DNA from: Polysphondylium violaceum
Taxonomy: Eukaryota; Evosea; Eumycetozoa; Dictyosteliales; Dictyosteliaceae
DNA: 42,485 nt
Assembly (NCBI GenBank): GCA_000277445.1
Contig: AJWJ01000169.1
Coordinates: 1-42,485 of the forward strand
Reading direction: 5' to 3'
Shown here: positions 32,564 through 42,485 of the stretch, one piece after another
How the letters are laid out: the number at the start of each line of letters is the position of its first letter
Position numbering within the stretch: the stretch's first letter is position 1
Translations under genes and position numbers: made by a program
Notes under the pieces: generated by a model
Told to the model about the DNA's origin: nothing
The model's database searches: none
Seen by the model: the letters and a program-made list of their open reading frames with translations, nothing else

Positions 32564-35500
32564 ATGTCAGGTATGTATTTAGATATTGACAAATAGGGTA
32601 TTTATATTTATATTAATAATAATAATCATATGATACACACAGAACTTGATGATCTCTTAATGGAGATGTTGGCCGAATCAGAAGCCAGCAAAAATCAATC
32701 GGCTTCAACTCGTGCTCAACAGCAACAACAACAAACTAATAGTAACGCAGCTAGTAGTAATAGTAATGTTGATAAAAGAAAATCTAGATTATCTCAACAT
32801 CCTCAACAAGATAGTAACAATAATAGTGGTGGTAATGGTAGTAATAGCAATAGTAATAATAACAATGGAAATGAAGGAGGATTTGATTATTTGGATACAT
32901 TGTTAAACGATATGAGTGATGAGTCTATTAGAAATTCAATTAAACCTGATAACACTAGAATAAAGAGTCTTAGATTAACATCAACATTTGATCTTGAATC
33001 CACTCTTAAAGATTTGGAAGAAACATTTATGAAAGACAGTAATGTGCAAAATAAGAGAAAACCATCTACTTATATAAACAGACCTTTATCTCCACCACCA
33101 GGTACAGGAAATAGTAATAATAGTAATAGTGGACGTCCATTATCAAATCATAATTTACCTCCACCACCTTTATCACCACCACCCAATGATAATATATGTG
33201 CAGTGGTCGATATAGAGTTGCCACCACCTCCACCACCCATCACCTCAACTGCATCAACTACAACCACAACAACACTGACCGCTGCAGCTGTTGTTGATGA
33301 AGAGGAGGAAGAAGAGGAGGTCAATGATAATGAAAAACCAAAATTAAAAAGAGTGTCATCTGAAAGAGCAGTCATTCTCACCAAAGAAGCTATTGATGCT
33401 GCTGATTTATTGGATCAAATGATTGAGTCTTTTGGTGTCCCTGAAACTCCACCAAAGAAATCAAATAGCAATAGTAATAGTAATAGTAATAAGCAACAAC
33501 AAGAGTCAAATTTAGATCAATTAAATATCAATTTAACTAAATTAACCAAATCACCAAACTCAACCATTAGACCAGCTTCAAAGTTGAATGCACCAGTAGA
33601 TATCCAAGTATCATCACCTAAAGCCCCCACACCCATTCCTACACTCTCTTCACCTCCCATATCACCCAACTCTCAGAATTCAGATCAACTATTGGATGAG
33701 ATGATCACATTGTTTAAGGAATCCAATTCCAATATAAAGTATGCCAGTCAACAACAAATTGACGCCGGTCATGTGGTCCCCAAAACATCGTATCTCTCGC
33801 AACAACACTATCCACTCTCTGTAGAGGAACAACAGATTCAAACAAAGGTGAAGCCATTGCCTGTTGATGAAGAGATTATTGAAAAGATCTTGGGTGACCA
33901 AGATATCGACAACAATGGCATGGTTCAGTCTATCAATAGCGAGTCGTCGTCCACATCGTCTTCACTCTCTTCGTCGTCCAACAATGTCATCTCAAACGAC
34001 ATTTTGGAAAAGGCGTGGTATATTAAACCCGTGATATCAGAGTCTGACAAAATCATTGGCTCGGGCAACCACGGCACCACATCGAGAGCCGGCGTTCATA
34101 AGGAAAAGAGAATTGTGAGCAAATCTTGGACCTTTGTCACCCCACAGGCCACCCCCATCCTCTTTAATGAAATTGAGCATTTGATGACAGTCAAACACCC
34201 CAATCTCTTGCCATTGGTTGGCGCATCGTTTGATAACAACTTTACCACATTTACCGAGTATGTCACTGGCAACAACTTGGACCTGGTCATCAAGAATCTC
34301 GACGAAAAGAACGAGTTACAATTGATTGTCAGACTGGCTGAAGAGATTGCCTCAGCCATGGCCTTTCTCCACTCGCTCAACATTGTGCACAGAAGTCTCC
34401 ATCCCAAAAACATTTTGCTAAACTCGGACCTCAAGGTCTATATCAAGGACTTTGGTTTCACCTTGTTTAAGGACGAAACTTTGAAAAAAAAGTTTAGCAC
34501 CCCACTAAAGAGTCAGATTGTACACAGCCAGTATTTGGCACCCGAGCTCTACAATGTCTTGTTGGGCGGCGGCAGAGGTGGCTATGACACCAAGGTCGAT
34601 GTCTTTAGTTTTGGTGTCTTGTTGTGGGAAATGTTTGCCCGTGACATCAAGCTATCGGATCTCAAGAGCACCATGGTCAATGGCTACACCCACTACTCGA
34701 GACCCACTCTTGACAACTGTCCCTTTACCATAGAGAAACTCATTCGTTTGTGTATTAGCACAGACCCCAATGTAAGACCATCTTTTTCCACCATCCTCAA
34801 GATCCTCAGACAGCCTCTCCACACCCTCCAGCGATTCAATAAACCTGAACAAGCTCAACAACAATCCTCGTTCAACAACACCAACGTAGACTCTCAATTA
34901 GAGACCGTGTCTGCTTTGGCCAACACTGCCAATACCAACAACAGCAACTTGGACCCAGTCAAGAGAGAAAAATTGTCGAGAATCTATCAAGCCTGCAAAG
35001 ATTTGATGGACACATCAACACTTGTAAATTTAACCAAAGCCGCTCAAACTATCGAGGCCATTTGTAAGAATGAAGAGAACCATCCATTCATTGTCGACTT
35101 GAATTTTATTCCATTGATTTTGCAATTACTGGAAAACAGATTTGAAGACATTCAATTGATTTGTTTGAAATCGTTGACATTGATCATAGAGAACGTCGAG
35201 ATTGCCACCGTGTTTAGAAATCTTCTCGGCGTCAATATTTTAATTGAGCTCTTGTCCAATCGATCGGAAAACCTTCTTTTTGCCTCGCTTCGTCTCTTGG
35301 CCCAATATTGCCAACATTCCGACGCCCACAGAGTAGAGTCTATGAACAAAGGTGCTATCACTATCCTCATTAACCAACTCACTCACCACAATGAAGCCAT
35401 CAAACTCCAAGTGATTTGGTGTATTTCTCTCATGCTCGAGTCTACTCTTGTGCAAGAAGAGTTTATCAAATTGAATGGCGTCGATATTTTGGTCGACATG

Positions 35501-36023
35501 TTTGTCTACTCAACAAACAATGGTTTTGATCTCCGTGTTGCCTCTGCCCTCTCTAAATTGACACCACTCAAACAAATTCAAGATCAACTTAATAACGGTC
35601 ACTATCGTGAAAGAATTCTCAAGAAATACATTCAATTGTTGGCCGATGTCAATTTTGAAACACTTAGACTATTGGGTTTGGAATCCATTGCATCCTTGAT
35701 TTCCCTAAAAGACAACCAAGATATTGTCGTCGCTGAAAATATTGTACCATTTTTATTTGAATATTTGGATGTAAACACTACAAATTTACCTCCTCAAATG
35801 ACAGCTTTGAAAATTATTTTGGTTTTAGCTGTTAATAGTATGTAGTTATATATATCACTATTTTTAATTTTATATTTATTAACAATTTTTCTCTATAGGT
35901 CAACATATTTCTTATTTAAAAGAAAATCAAGAATTATTACCAATCATGGTATCATTAAAAGATTCTCCTCATCCTTCAATTCAAAAGGCTTCTGAAAAAG
36001 TAATTTCTTTAATGAGTAGATAA
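32564..36023 (+). CDS. LD-motif protein with TKL pseudokinase and Armadillo repeats
   Basis: Exons 32564-32570 (only ATGTCAG), 32643-35837 and 35899-36023, 1108 residues. The tiny first exon is needed because no upstream in-frame start precedes ELDDLL except one inside the intron. Residues 1-460 are disordered (Q, N, P, S runs) and hold repeated LD-type motifs: ELDDLLMEML, YLDTLLNDM, LLDQMIESF and LLDEMITLF. The kinase fold (~465-745) keeps GSGNHG, a candidate lysine (K496), DFG (D605), YLAPEL and VDVFSFGVLLWEM, but the catalytic loop is HRSLHPKN with Ser587 for Asp, so it is probably inactive. Residues ~770-1108 form Armadillo/HEAT-like repeats. It is likely a scaffold. The partner is unknown. 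Confidence 0.83.
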
Positions 36024-36237
36024 TAGTAATAATAAAACTGTCCCTTTTTTTGTAATATTTAAATTATTAAGTAAAATACTATTTTTTATTGTCCATTAAG
36101 ATTTATTTCGTAATCTGTAACCAAACCTACTCAAAAGAATTCTTTTTAATTGAAGAGTTTACTCTATTTTGGAATTTAGGATAAATGTTTTAATAAGTAT
36201 AAAAAAATAAATTCCTTGTCGGGTGATGTGTATTTAA
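36024..36237. other. Short convergent intergenic spacer
   Basis: 214 bases between the Armadillo-pseudokinase stop (+) and the stop of the first secreted paralogue (-). AT-rich; only 3' flanks are seen. Confidence 0.5.
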
Positions 36238-37370
36238 TTAATAAATATAATAATTTGACCCTGGTCCAGATGATAGACCTTGAATGTAATCAAGTACAGC
36301 AAAGCTTTGTAAATAAATCAATGCAACATCAGGTTGTGGTTGATTTAACCCTGTAGAGCTAACAATAATAAAATTGCCATTGACATAGATGTCGAGTTGG
36401 TTTGGCTGAGTGCTGACTGGAATTTTGGCAACAATGGTTACTGTTTCATCTGACCAATTGAGTGAACTGATTTCAATGAAGTTGTTGGAAGTTGAAGATG
36501 GTTGGACAATGTAGAGTGTTTTTTCGTAGGCAAAGATCTTAAAGATTGGACTCACTGGTACATTGAAATTGGCAACCTTGAGTGTTTGGTTGAAATAAGG
36601 ATCAAACCAATATGCTTTGTAATATAGAGCATATTGATCAATTAATACAGCATAATAATCCAATTCAGTAGTGTAATCAAAAGCACCTTGGGCGATATCA
36701 CTGAACCCTATTGGCCAAACTGTAACTCTTTAATAATATAAACTTTGATTAGATTTGAAAAATGATAATGGAGGTACTTTTAACACTATACATACTTGTC
36801 TGAATGTCCATCCAAGATTGCAGAGGTAACCCAATGGACAATGTTATCTCCATGTACCTTATCAATAGTCAAATAGTAAAGAGTACTGTTGTTGTCTTTT
36901 TGAACCCATTGGACACCATTGACATTTTTTAGTGTAACAGGGGTTGGAACTGCAAATGTGTATTGATCAGAAACGGTTCCATCAATGTAGTTAACTGTAC
37001 CCCAAGTAATAGAATCTTTACCTTTTGAATAAATCATATTAAACTATTTATAGTGGTGATTATTAGTACACAAACATATTAATATCAAATACTCTTTTAA
37101 TATTTACAGATTGTTTGGTATCTGATAAGCCAGCAAATGCAAAAACTTGTTGTGGTTGGGGAGTTAAAGGTTGTGCGTATTTTTGACGACTCACTTCATC
37201 ATATGTGTAAATATTGTATGGAGTTAAATTACCATATCCTTTGATAGGGAGCTATTGTAGGGTGATTAGTAAATATAAATATTCTATATGAAATCAACGA
37301 CACATACAGTATTAACAAAGCCTAAGGCAACAAGGCAAAGTAATAATAAAGTTGTAGTAATGGATTTCAT
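36238..37370 (-). CDS. Secreted protein of unknown function, tandem copy A
   Basis: Four exons on the minus strand: 37308-37370, 37108-37251, 36796-37043 and 36238-36727, 314 residues, intron phases 0, 0, 2. The first exon encodes a clean signal peptide (MKSITTTLLLLCLVALGFVNT). The mature part begins LPIKGYGNLTPYNIYTYDE and is rich in Asn, Thr, Tyr and beta-type segments with almost no cysteine. It ends GLSSGPGSNYYIY. I do not recognise a family. It is homologous along its length to the neighbour at 37861-39010 with the same exon layout, so the pair arose by tandem duplication. Likely secreted during development or into the matrix, but that is inference. Confidence 0.72.
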
Positions 37371-37860
37371 TTCAAACAAAACAGACTTAAGGTTCTATAT
37401 CAAATACTTTCATTTTATAGTCTGCTTCCCTCCTCGGTAAATTATTAAATCCTTCAACAAAGATCGTTGAAAAAATCTTTGAAAAAAACAAAGATATTTT
37501 CTTCCTTGGGAGGCTAGAAACCCATTCTATGGAACATTTAAAAAATGTTTTTTCATTCGATTAGGGTATTTTAAACAAAGGACTTTTTTTGAAATTTTTT
37601 TTTTTTGGAGGGCCCAAAAGCTGTCCCAGGGCTTTATTTTGAAAAAATTTTACAATAGTAATAGGAAGCAGGATTCCTTTATTCTTGTTCACTTTAGAAT
37701 TACACACACCCATCTTATATTAGATTAATCGATTGAATACTCTAAACCAGGTGATAGAAGTCATTTAAATTACTTGAAGGGTGTTATTCTATTATAAGAT
37801 TGATGATACTTTGGTATATTCTCATTATTTGTTAAATCCCATGTCGGGTGACATCTTTAT
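37371..37860. other. Spacer between secreted paralogues
   Basis: 490 bases. It holds the promoter of copy A (TATAAAA at 37413-37419, minus strand) and the 3' flank of copy B. A T-run and a small GGGCC/CAGGG patch lie at 37590-37635. No gene is seen. Confidence 0.5.
37413..37419 (-). promoter_or_regulatory. TATA box of secreted paralogue A
   Basis: TATAAAA on the minus strand, about 43 bases upstream of the start codon. Paralogue B has the same box at nearly the same distance. Confidence 0.55.
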
Positions 37861-39010
37861 TTAAAAAATAAAATAATTGGATCCTTGTCCAGATGATAGA
37901 CCCTGTAAGAAATCAAGTACAGTAAATTTATGTAGCTCTACCAATACAACTTCGGCTTGAGGTTGATTTAGTCCTCTTGAGATAATAGCAATATAGTCAC
38001 CATAGACATGGATATCGAGTTGATTGGGCTGAGTGCTGACTTTAATACTGGAGACTTTGTTTAGAGTTTGGCCTGACCAATCAACTGAACTGATTTCAAT
38101 GATGTCATAGTTGGATCTGGATGGTTGGACAAGGTAGAGTGTTTCTTTGTATGCAAATATCTTGAATATTGGACTAGTTGGTGCATTGAGATTGGTAACC
38201 TTGACTGTTGAGTTGGTGTAGGGGTCTAGCCAAAAAGCTTTGTAAGAGTTTTGAGCGTATTTGTTAATCATCACGATATAGTAATCTGTCTCGGTAGTGT
38301 AATCAAATGCACCTTGTGCATTATCACCGTAGCCCATAGGCCAGACAGTTGTTCCACTATAGTATCATAAAATTAATAATAACTCTATTAGTATATTGTT
38401 TAGCACTAAAAAATCTATTTTGCTCTATTTACTGATTCAAATCATCTTGAGACTCTACTCTAGAGGCGACCCAATAGATAATATCGTCACCGTATTTGTT
38501 TTCAGTGGTCATGTAGTAAAGAGTGTTGTTGTCTGGTTTTACAACGACTTGAGCACAAATGACATTATTTAGTGTGACAGTTTTTGGAACACCAAACACA
38601 TGTTTATCAGAAACTTTTCCATTGGCATAATTTACACTTCCCCAAGTAATAGAGTCTTTGCTATTTGAATAAACTATATCAAACTAGAGTAAATAATAAT
38701 TAATATATTGTGACTATACATTTCATAATTGCTAAACCTACAGATTGAGGGACATCTGATGAAGAGCCAGAAATAGCAATAACTTGTTTTGGTTGTGGGA
38801 TTAAAGCTTGTGCGTACTTTTGATTGTTTTGTTGATTAAATGTGTAAATATTGTATGGAGTTAAATTACCATATCCTTTGATAGGGTACTAGTATAGAAC
38901 AATTTATCAATATTAATTTTAATTAAACTTTATTTCATTTAACATACAGCATTCACAAAGCCTAAAGCACAAAGGCCAAGTAATAATAAGAAAGTAGTAA
39001 TAGCTTTCAT
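37861..39010 (-). CDS. Secreted protein of unknown function, tandem copy B
   Basis: Four minus-strand exons: 38948-39010, 38742-38888, 38433-38683 and 37861-38356, 318 residues, intron phases 0, 0, 2 as in copy A and exon lengths differing by 0, 3, 3 and 6 bases. Signal peptide MKAITTFLLLLGLCALGFVNA. The mature part starts YPIKGYGNLTPYNIYTFNQ. The last exon shares VWPxG, AQGAFDYTTE, PIFKIFAY, STQPNQLDI and GLSSGxGSNY with copy A. A single cysteine (VICAQ) is present in the mature chain. Family and function are unknown. Confidence 0.72.
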
Positions 39011-39046
39011 TTTAAATGTAACTACATTGTTCAACAGTCTCTTTCC

Positions 39047-39053
39047 TTTTATA
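39047..39053 (-). promoter_or_regulatory. TATA box of secreted paralogue B
   Basis: TATAAAA on the minus strand about 37 bases upstream of the start codon, inside GTGTATAAAAGGAAAG. Copy A has a closely similar context. Confidence 0.55.
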
Positions 39054-39167
39054 CACTAAACCGTTTCATTTTTTTTTCTCTAGATTTTTTGTGATTTCTG
39101 TTGAGAGATATTTAGTGGTACCTGTTCGAATACTGGTCTCGAAATAGACGTCATTTTGTTTAGGGTC

Positions 39168-39347
39168 ATGAAATTTTTTCTTTTTTTTTTAGAAACCAGT
39201 GTAAAACGGCTTAAAAGAGATATTTTTTTTCGCAAAATTTTACGTCCTCTCTCTTACCAAGAAGCCATACATTTCTCAATCGACTTTTCTCCCGAAGAAA
39301 GGAAATACTCGAGTATTTTAGAGGAATCAAGAGGTTTGATAGAATAG
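39168..39347 (+). CDS. Possible small hypothetical protein (59 aa)
   Basis: ATG at 39168 opens 59 codons. The first nine residues come from a T-run and are low-complexity. The rest (LRPLSYQEAIHFSIDFSPEE and onward) has ordinary amino-acid variety. No family recognised. It could be a terminal exon of an unmodelled gene, a remnant, or chance. Confidence 0.25.
   Translation: MKFFLFFLETSVKRLKRDIFFRKILRPLSYQEAIHFSIDFSPEERKYSSILEESRGLIE
39303..39318. repeat. Perfect 16-bp palindrome
   Basis: AAATACTCGAGTATTT equals its own reverse complement. It lies inside the doubtful ORF at 39168-39347. It could be a protein-binding site or chance. Confidence 0.4.
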
Positions 39348-39441
39348 TGATGTAGTTAATGTCCAAGTGTTTATTTATTAGCGACAATCTTTTTGTTTCA
39401 TATCAAACTAAATATATAAGTTGCTCTTTGATTTTGTGGTA

Positions 39442-39970
39442 TTAAGGGAGATCACCAATGCGCCCACCGACTATGATCACAAATAAAACACCACCAACAA
39501 TAACTCCAATTTGACCTGGTGCAAGTTTACTTGATGATGATTTGCAAATAGAGTTTATCATTATGATAAGACTCTGTTATCTATCACCTGTTTGTATCGA
39601 TGAGCATTCATCAATGTTATCTTATGATTCTAATGATGCTGAACAAGAGTTATATGAATATAAATGTGAATCTACCTTTTTGTAGTTTTTAGTTCAATTA
39701 CAGTGTAAAAGAAATTTAACCATCACTTTTTAAAAAGAAGAAATTCCCAATAGTAGAGATGGGTTTCTGTTGATATTCTATTTAAAACTATTATTATTAG
39801 TAATAATGATTATTAATATTAATATATGAACAACTCTCAACATTAAAGCTCATTGAGGATGGTAATATGGAGGGGATATATTAGTATTGGCAATTAAACA
39901 TAGTTGGATCCATTAAAAGGACAACAGTCAATATCATAGTTCTAATTATGTTGATAATGAGGTAATATCT
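39442..39970 (-). pseudogene. Decayed membrane-protein gene, C-terminal end visible
   Basis: Read on the minus strand, the last 43 codons (stop at 39442-39444) encode CKSSSSKLAPGQ followed by a membrane helix (IGVIVGGVLFVIIVGG) and a short tail. This is the usual C-terminal anchor of dictyostelid single-pass surface proteins. The same frame continues upstream through DNIDECSSIQTGD and DSHLYSYNSCSASLES, interrupted by stop codons near 39577, 39621 and 39700. Further upstream, segments such as EYQQKPISTIGNF (~39730-39790) and YDIDCCPFNGSNY (~39900-39940) look like remnants of extracellular exons. No signal peptide or intact exon chain is found. It is a host gene in decay, or its intron layout is beyond what I can model. 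Confidence 0.4.
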
Positions 39971-40107
39971 TTTCGCCTTTTTCCACCACAGTTGTCACTC
40001 CTTACAAATATCTTTGTAAATCTAGATTATTCAATAATCTAAATCTTATCGAATAAAAATTATCTTTCCCCTCTCGATGGGTTTTTTATTTTTATTTTTC
40101 CGACTTT

Positions 40108-40114
40108 TATAAAA
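40108..40114 (+). promoter_or_regulatory. TATA box of the modular secreted protein gene
   Basis: TATAAAA 67 bases upstream of the ATG at 40181, preceded by a T-run, the usual dictyostelid promoter pattern. Confidence 0.45.
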
Positions 40115-40180
40115 AATTCGAGATTTTTAAAAAACTAGCCTTTCAAGAGTGATCTCAACCATTTTTTGAAATTCCCCAAC

Positions 40181-42485
40181 ATGTATGCAACAACACTATC
40201 AAATTTTGCACTACTGGCAGTGATTGTTGTTTCATTCCTGGTATCATGTCAGGGACAAATTCATATGACTGATTTGACGGATCCCAGCGCATTTAACAAG
40301 TATTCGCCCCCTTCTTTATCGAGTAAATGTTCATTTTTTTACACACTACTATTTTCTCAAGACATAGATGATGGTGTCATTATCGTAGAGCCTCTATCCC
40401 CTATTATCAGTACTGAGTTGATATCACAATCAACAAACAAGTATGTTTATCTTGTCAAAGTTACCCTAGCCATTGGCGAAAGTAGTTTTGATGTAAAGGC
40501 CTCAAGTAGCTCAATGTCCGTTATAAATACTATTTCCTATGTTTGCGAAGGTAAGGACTCAATTAATCTAATTACATCAGAGATACTTGATTTATTAATT
40601 ACATTAACCATCATATCATAGCACCACCTACTACTTTGGATATACAGTTTTTTAATGATACATTATACGATAGCTATGATTTGGCAACAAGTTTTCCTAT
40701 CTTAATGTTTAAAGTAAACAACTTTTTTAGATTTGGGTCTTTGTTGACTGCAACCATTTCTACATCTTCTTTTAAAACTCCACAGGTTAGTTTTGTTTCA
40801 GAGAATATCTATAAAATATGGCTCGAGTACACTGACGACTTTACTCAATGGGCTTATCTTTCTGATGACTTTAATGTCAGTGTGACTTACTCAGAAAATC
40901 CTTCATGGGCACCGGCATCTATTCAGACTATAAAATCAAATTATAAATGTAATTATTTAATATTTATTTTTATACTACTCCCTCAAGATATCTAATCAAG
41001 AATATTACCAGCCAATACCGTAGAATCAGTGGAATATTCGATATATGGTATTGATAGTAATAATTTTACTAAAAATGCACATGTCCATCAGATAGTAGAG
41101 TTTACTGCCACTCAAAATATACCCTCACTTTGGTATTTTAAAGCTAATCTATCCTATTTAATAAGGGCCAGAGGTTTAATTTGTATGGGAAATTATACAA
41201 ACGGTGTAGTCATGCAGATGATCACATATGATGGCCCACAACAAGCAGTCAATCTAAACTTTATATATAATAATAATACACCATCTATCATTGACACCAT
41301 CATTACTTTCAACTATCGTATGTATCATATGATTTAATATTTATTCAAACTACGAGTGTTTATAACTAATCTTTATATGTTTATTAGAGAAGCCAACTTA
41401 TATAATATCCGCAACCAGTACAAGTTTAAATAATGGAATTTTATCATCATCTGTTTCAACAAACGAACAGATTCTTTCTTTGTCTGTTAATATTAATAGT
41501 TATAGTTATTTGTACTCTTCCGATGGTATATATCCTTATGGTATTTTGCTTCGTACATCTGACCTCTATACTAGAATTGATGAGTTTTATGCGTCACCTC
41601 ATTCATATGGTCTCCGTCAATTTCAATATGGTGCAATAACTACTTCTTTTGATTTTGGGACATCTGGACTCTGTATGTATTAGTATTTCTCTTATTATTA
41701 AAATTATTACTTATTAATGTTTTCATTCATACCATTTTACATAGTTGATAAAACGCCACCCAATATCGAATCAATTGAGCAATTTAAATATGGAAATATT
41801 ATTGTGTATAGAGTACATATTACAGACGATAAATCTGGATTCTACGAAATAGCGGGTATTGGAAATTATGTCTCATTAGTCAGTGGAACTCTACTTGATG
41901 GTATCTATGAATTTAAATCGGATCTTGAAAATAATTACTATCTATATCCAAATGATATTCGAATCTGTGATGCTGCTTTAAACTGTAAGAGTTTTGATAT
42001 TCCGACTTTCAAAGCTACTGATCAATCTTTATTTAAATTTAGTATGTATTAGTTATATTATTGTTTATAACAATTAATATCCATTTATTAATTTTTAAAT
42101 TTAAAAAGACGAATTTAAATCATTTTCAGAGATAAATAGAATATATTGGAAATACAATGATATTGATGTTAGTCAACAAGGTCTAGATAACATTTTATAT
42201 ATCTGCTGTTCAAAGAATATAACATATCAACCCCATATTTTACCTGTGTCTGCAATACAAACAGCTACTAACGTTAATACTATTTTGGGTATTTATAATA
42301 ACTCTAATGGTTGTTATGAATTTAATGTGCAAATTCAGAAAAATTATATCACTGGAAGTTTTAATGCTTTTTACTTATGGTTGGATTACCAATTGGTTAT
42401 TTATTCATCCTTTATGTATGTAGTATTAGTTAATCTAAATATTTATAAAATACTAAATATTTAGTATTTTACAAAATAGACCAAT
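40181..42485 (+). CDS. Modular secreted/surface protein, 5' part (runs off window)
   Basis: Predicted exons: 40181-40322, 40368-40550, 40622-40948, 41012-41317, 41388-41672, 41745-42041 and 42130-42415; a further exon may start at 42480. The start at 40181 gives a signal peptide (MYATTLSNFALLAVIVVSFL, ending near SCQG). Each later exon encodes one ~95-109-residue beta-rich module (the first ~61), opening with PPTTLDIQ, NTVESVEYSIYG, KPTYIISATS or KTPPNIESIEQF. Introns are phase 1 throughout, so modules are symmetrical exons. The sixth exon's ITDDKSGFYEI and ICDAALNC recall the extracellular repeats of dictyostelid EGF-TM/Tgr-type surface proteins. I infer an adhesion or recognition role. The C-terminus, and so any membrane anchor, lies outside the window. 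The 45-base first intron has no stop and could be misread as coding. Confidence 0.65.

Larger units (their letters stand above)
39011..40180. other. Region with pseudogene remains and small ORF
   Basis: Holds the promoter of secreted copy B, a doubtful 59-codon ORF (39168-39347, +) with a perfect 16-bp palindrome, a decayed minus-strand membrane-protein pseudogene (39442 to about 39970), and the promoter of the modular secreted protein, including TATAAAA at 40108-40114. Confidence 0.5.

Noticed and set aside
39120-39150. tRNA-like B-box (TGTTCGAATAC)
   Set aside because: The flanking bases do not form a T-arm, and no A-box or acceptor stem is found upstream.
1-42485. CRISPR arrays, bacterial operons or transposons with intact coding genes
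   Set aside because: No direct-repeat/spacer array, transposase, reverse transcriptase or long terminal repeats were seen. All confident genes are spliced or single-exon eukaryotic host genes.

Overview
The window is nuclear DNA from a dictyostelid social amoeba. It is very AT-rich, with short AT-rich introns (about 40-90 bases, GTAAGT/GTATGT donors, TAG acceptors), T-runs and TATAAA boxes upstream of genes, CAA/CAG-coded glutamine runs, and typical dictyostelid families: a Roco kinase, a TKL pseudokinase with Armadillo repeats, an NF1-like RasGAP, a Piwi-clade Argonaute and a modular secreted or surface protein. I cannot name the species. Asparagine runs are modest compared with Dictyostelium discoideum, so another genus is possible.

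Layout. A RING-coiled coil-pseudokinase gene (1121-3828, +) is followed by an NF1-type RasGAP gene (4840-7599, +). A 2.2-kb gene-poor stretch (7600-9847) holds several hairpins and a G-rich tract. A PH-coiled coil-Gas2-like gene (9848-12484, +) precedes a very large NLR-like gene (12802-18710, +), which meets a Dsc3-like ubiquitin-fold membrane protein gene tail to tail (18850-19668, -). An RNA polymerase III C11 subunit gene (20208-20649, +) leads to a giant Roco kinase gene (21302-28596, +), a four-exon Argonaute gene (28962-32066, +) and an LD-motif/pseudokinase/Armadillo gene (32564-36023, +). Two tandem secreted paralogues lie on the minus strand (36238-37370 and 37861-39010). The window ends with a decayed membrane-protein pseudogene (about 39442-39970, -) and the 5' part of a modular secreted protein (40181 to the end, +).

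The best candidate for an undescribed system is the 1949-residue protein at 12802-18710. It joins an N-terminal nucleoside-phosphorylase-like domain, an NB-ARC ATPase with Walker A, Walker B, arginine and MHD-like motifs, about 1100 residues of helical repeats, and a C-terminal segment that may be W2-like. This is the architecture of NLR/STAND immune receptors known from fungi, bacteria and animals. A three-codon upstream ORF ends on its start codon.

A second theme is pseudo-enzymes. One kinase has lost the DFG aspartate and another the HRD aspartate. The Roco protein carries a dead myotubularin-like phosphatase and a damaged P-loop but keeps an apparently competent kinase. The Argonaute, in contrast, keeps its full DEDH slicer tetrad.

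Most genes needed intron modelling by eye. Exon limits are given in each entry and should be read as predictions.
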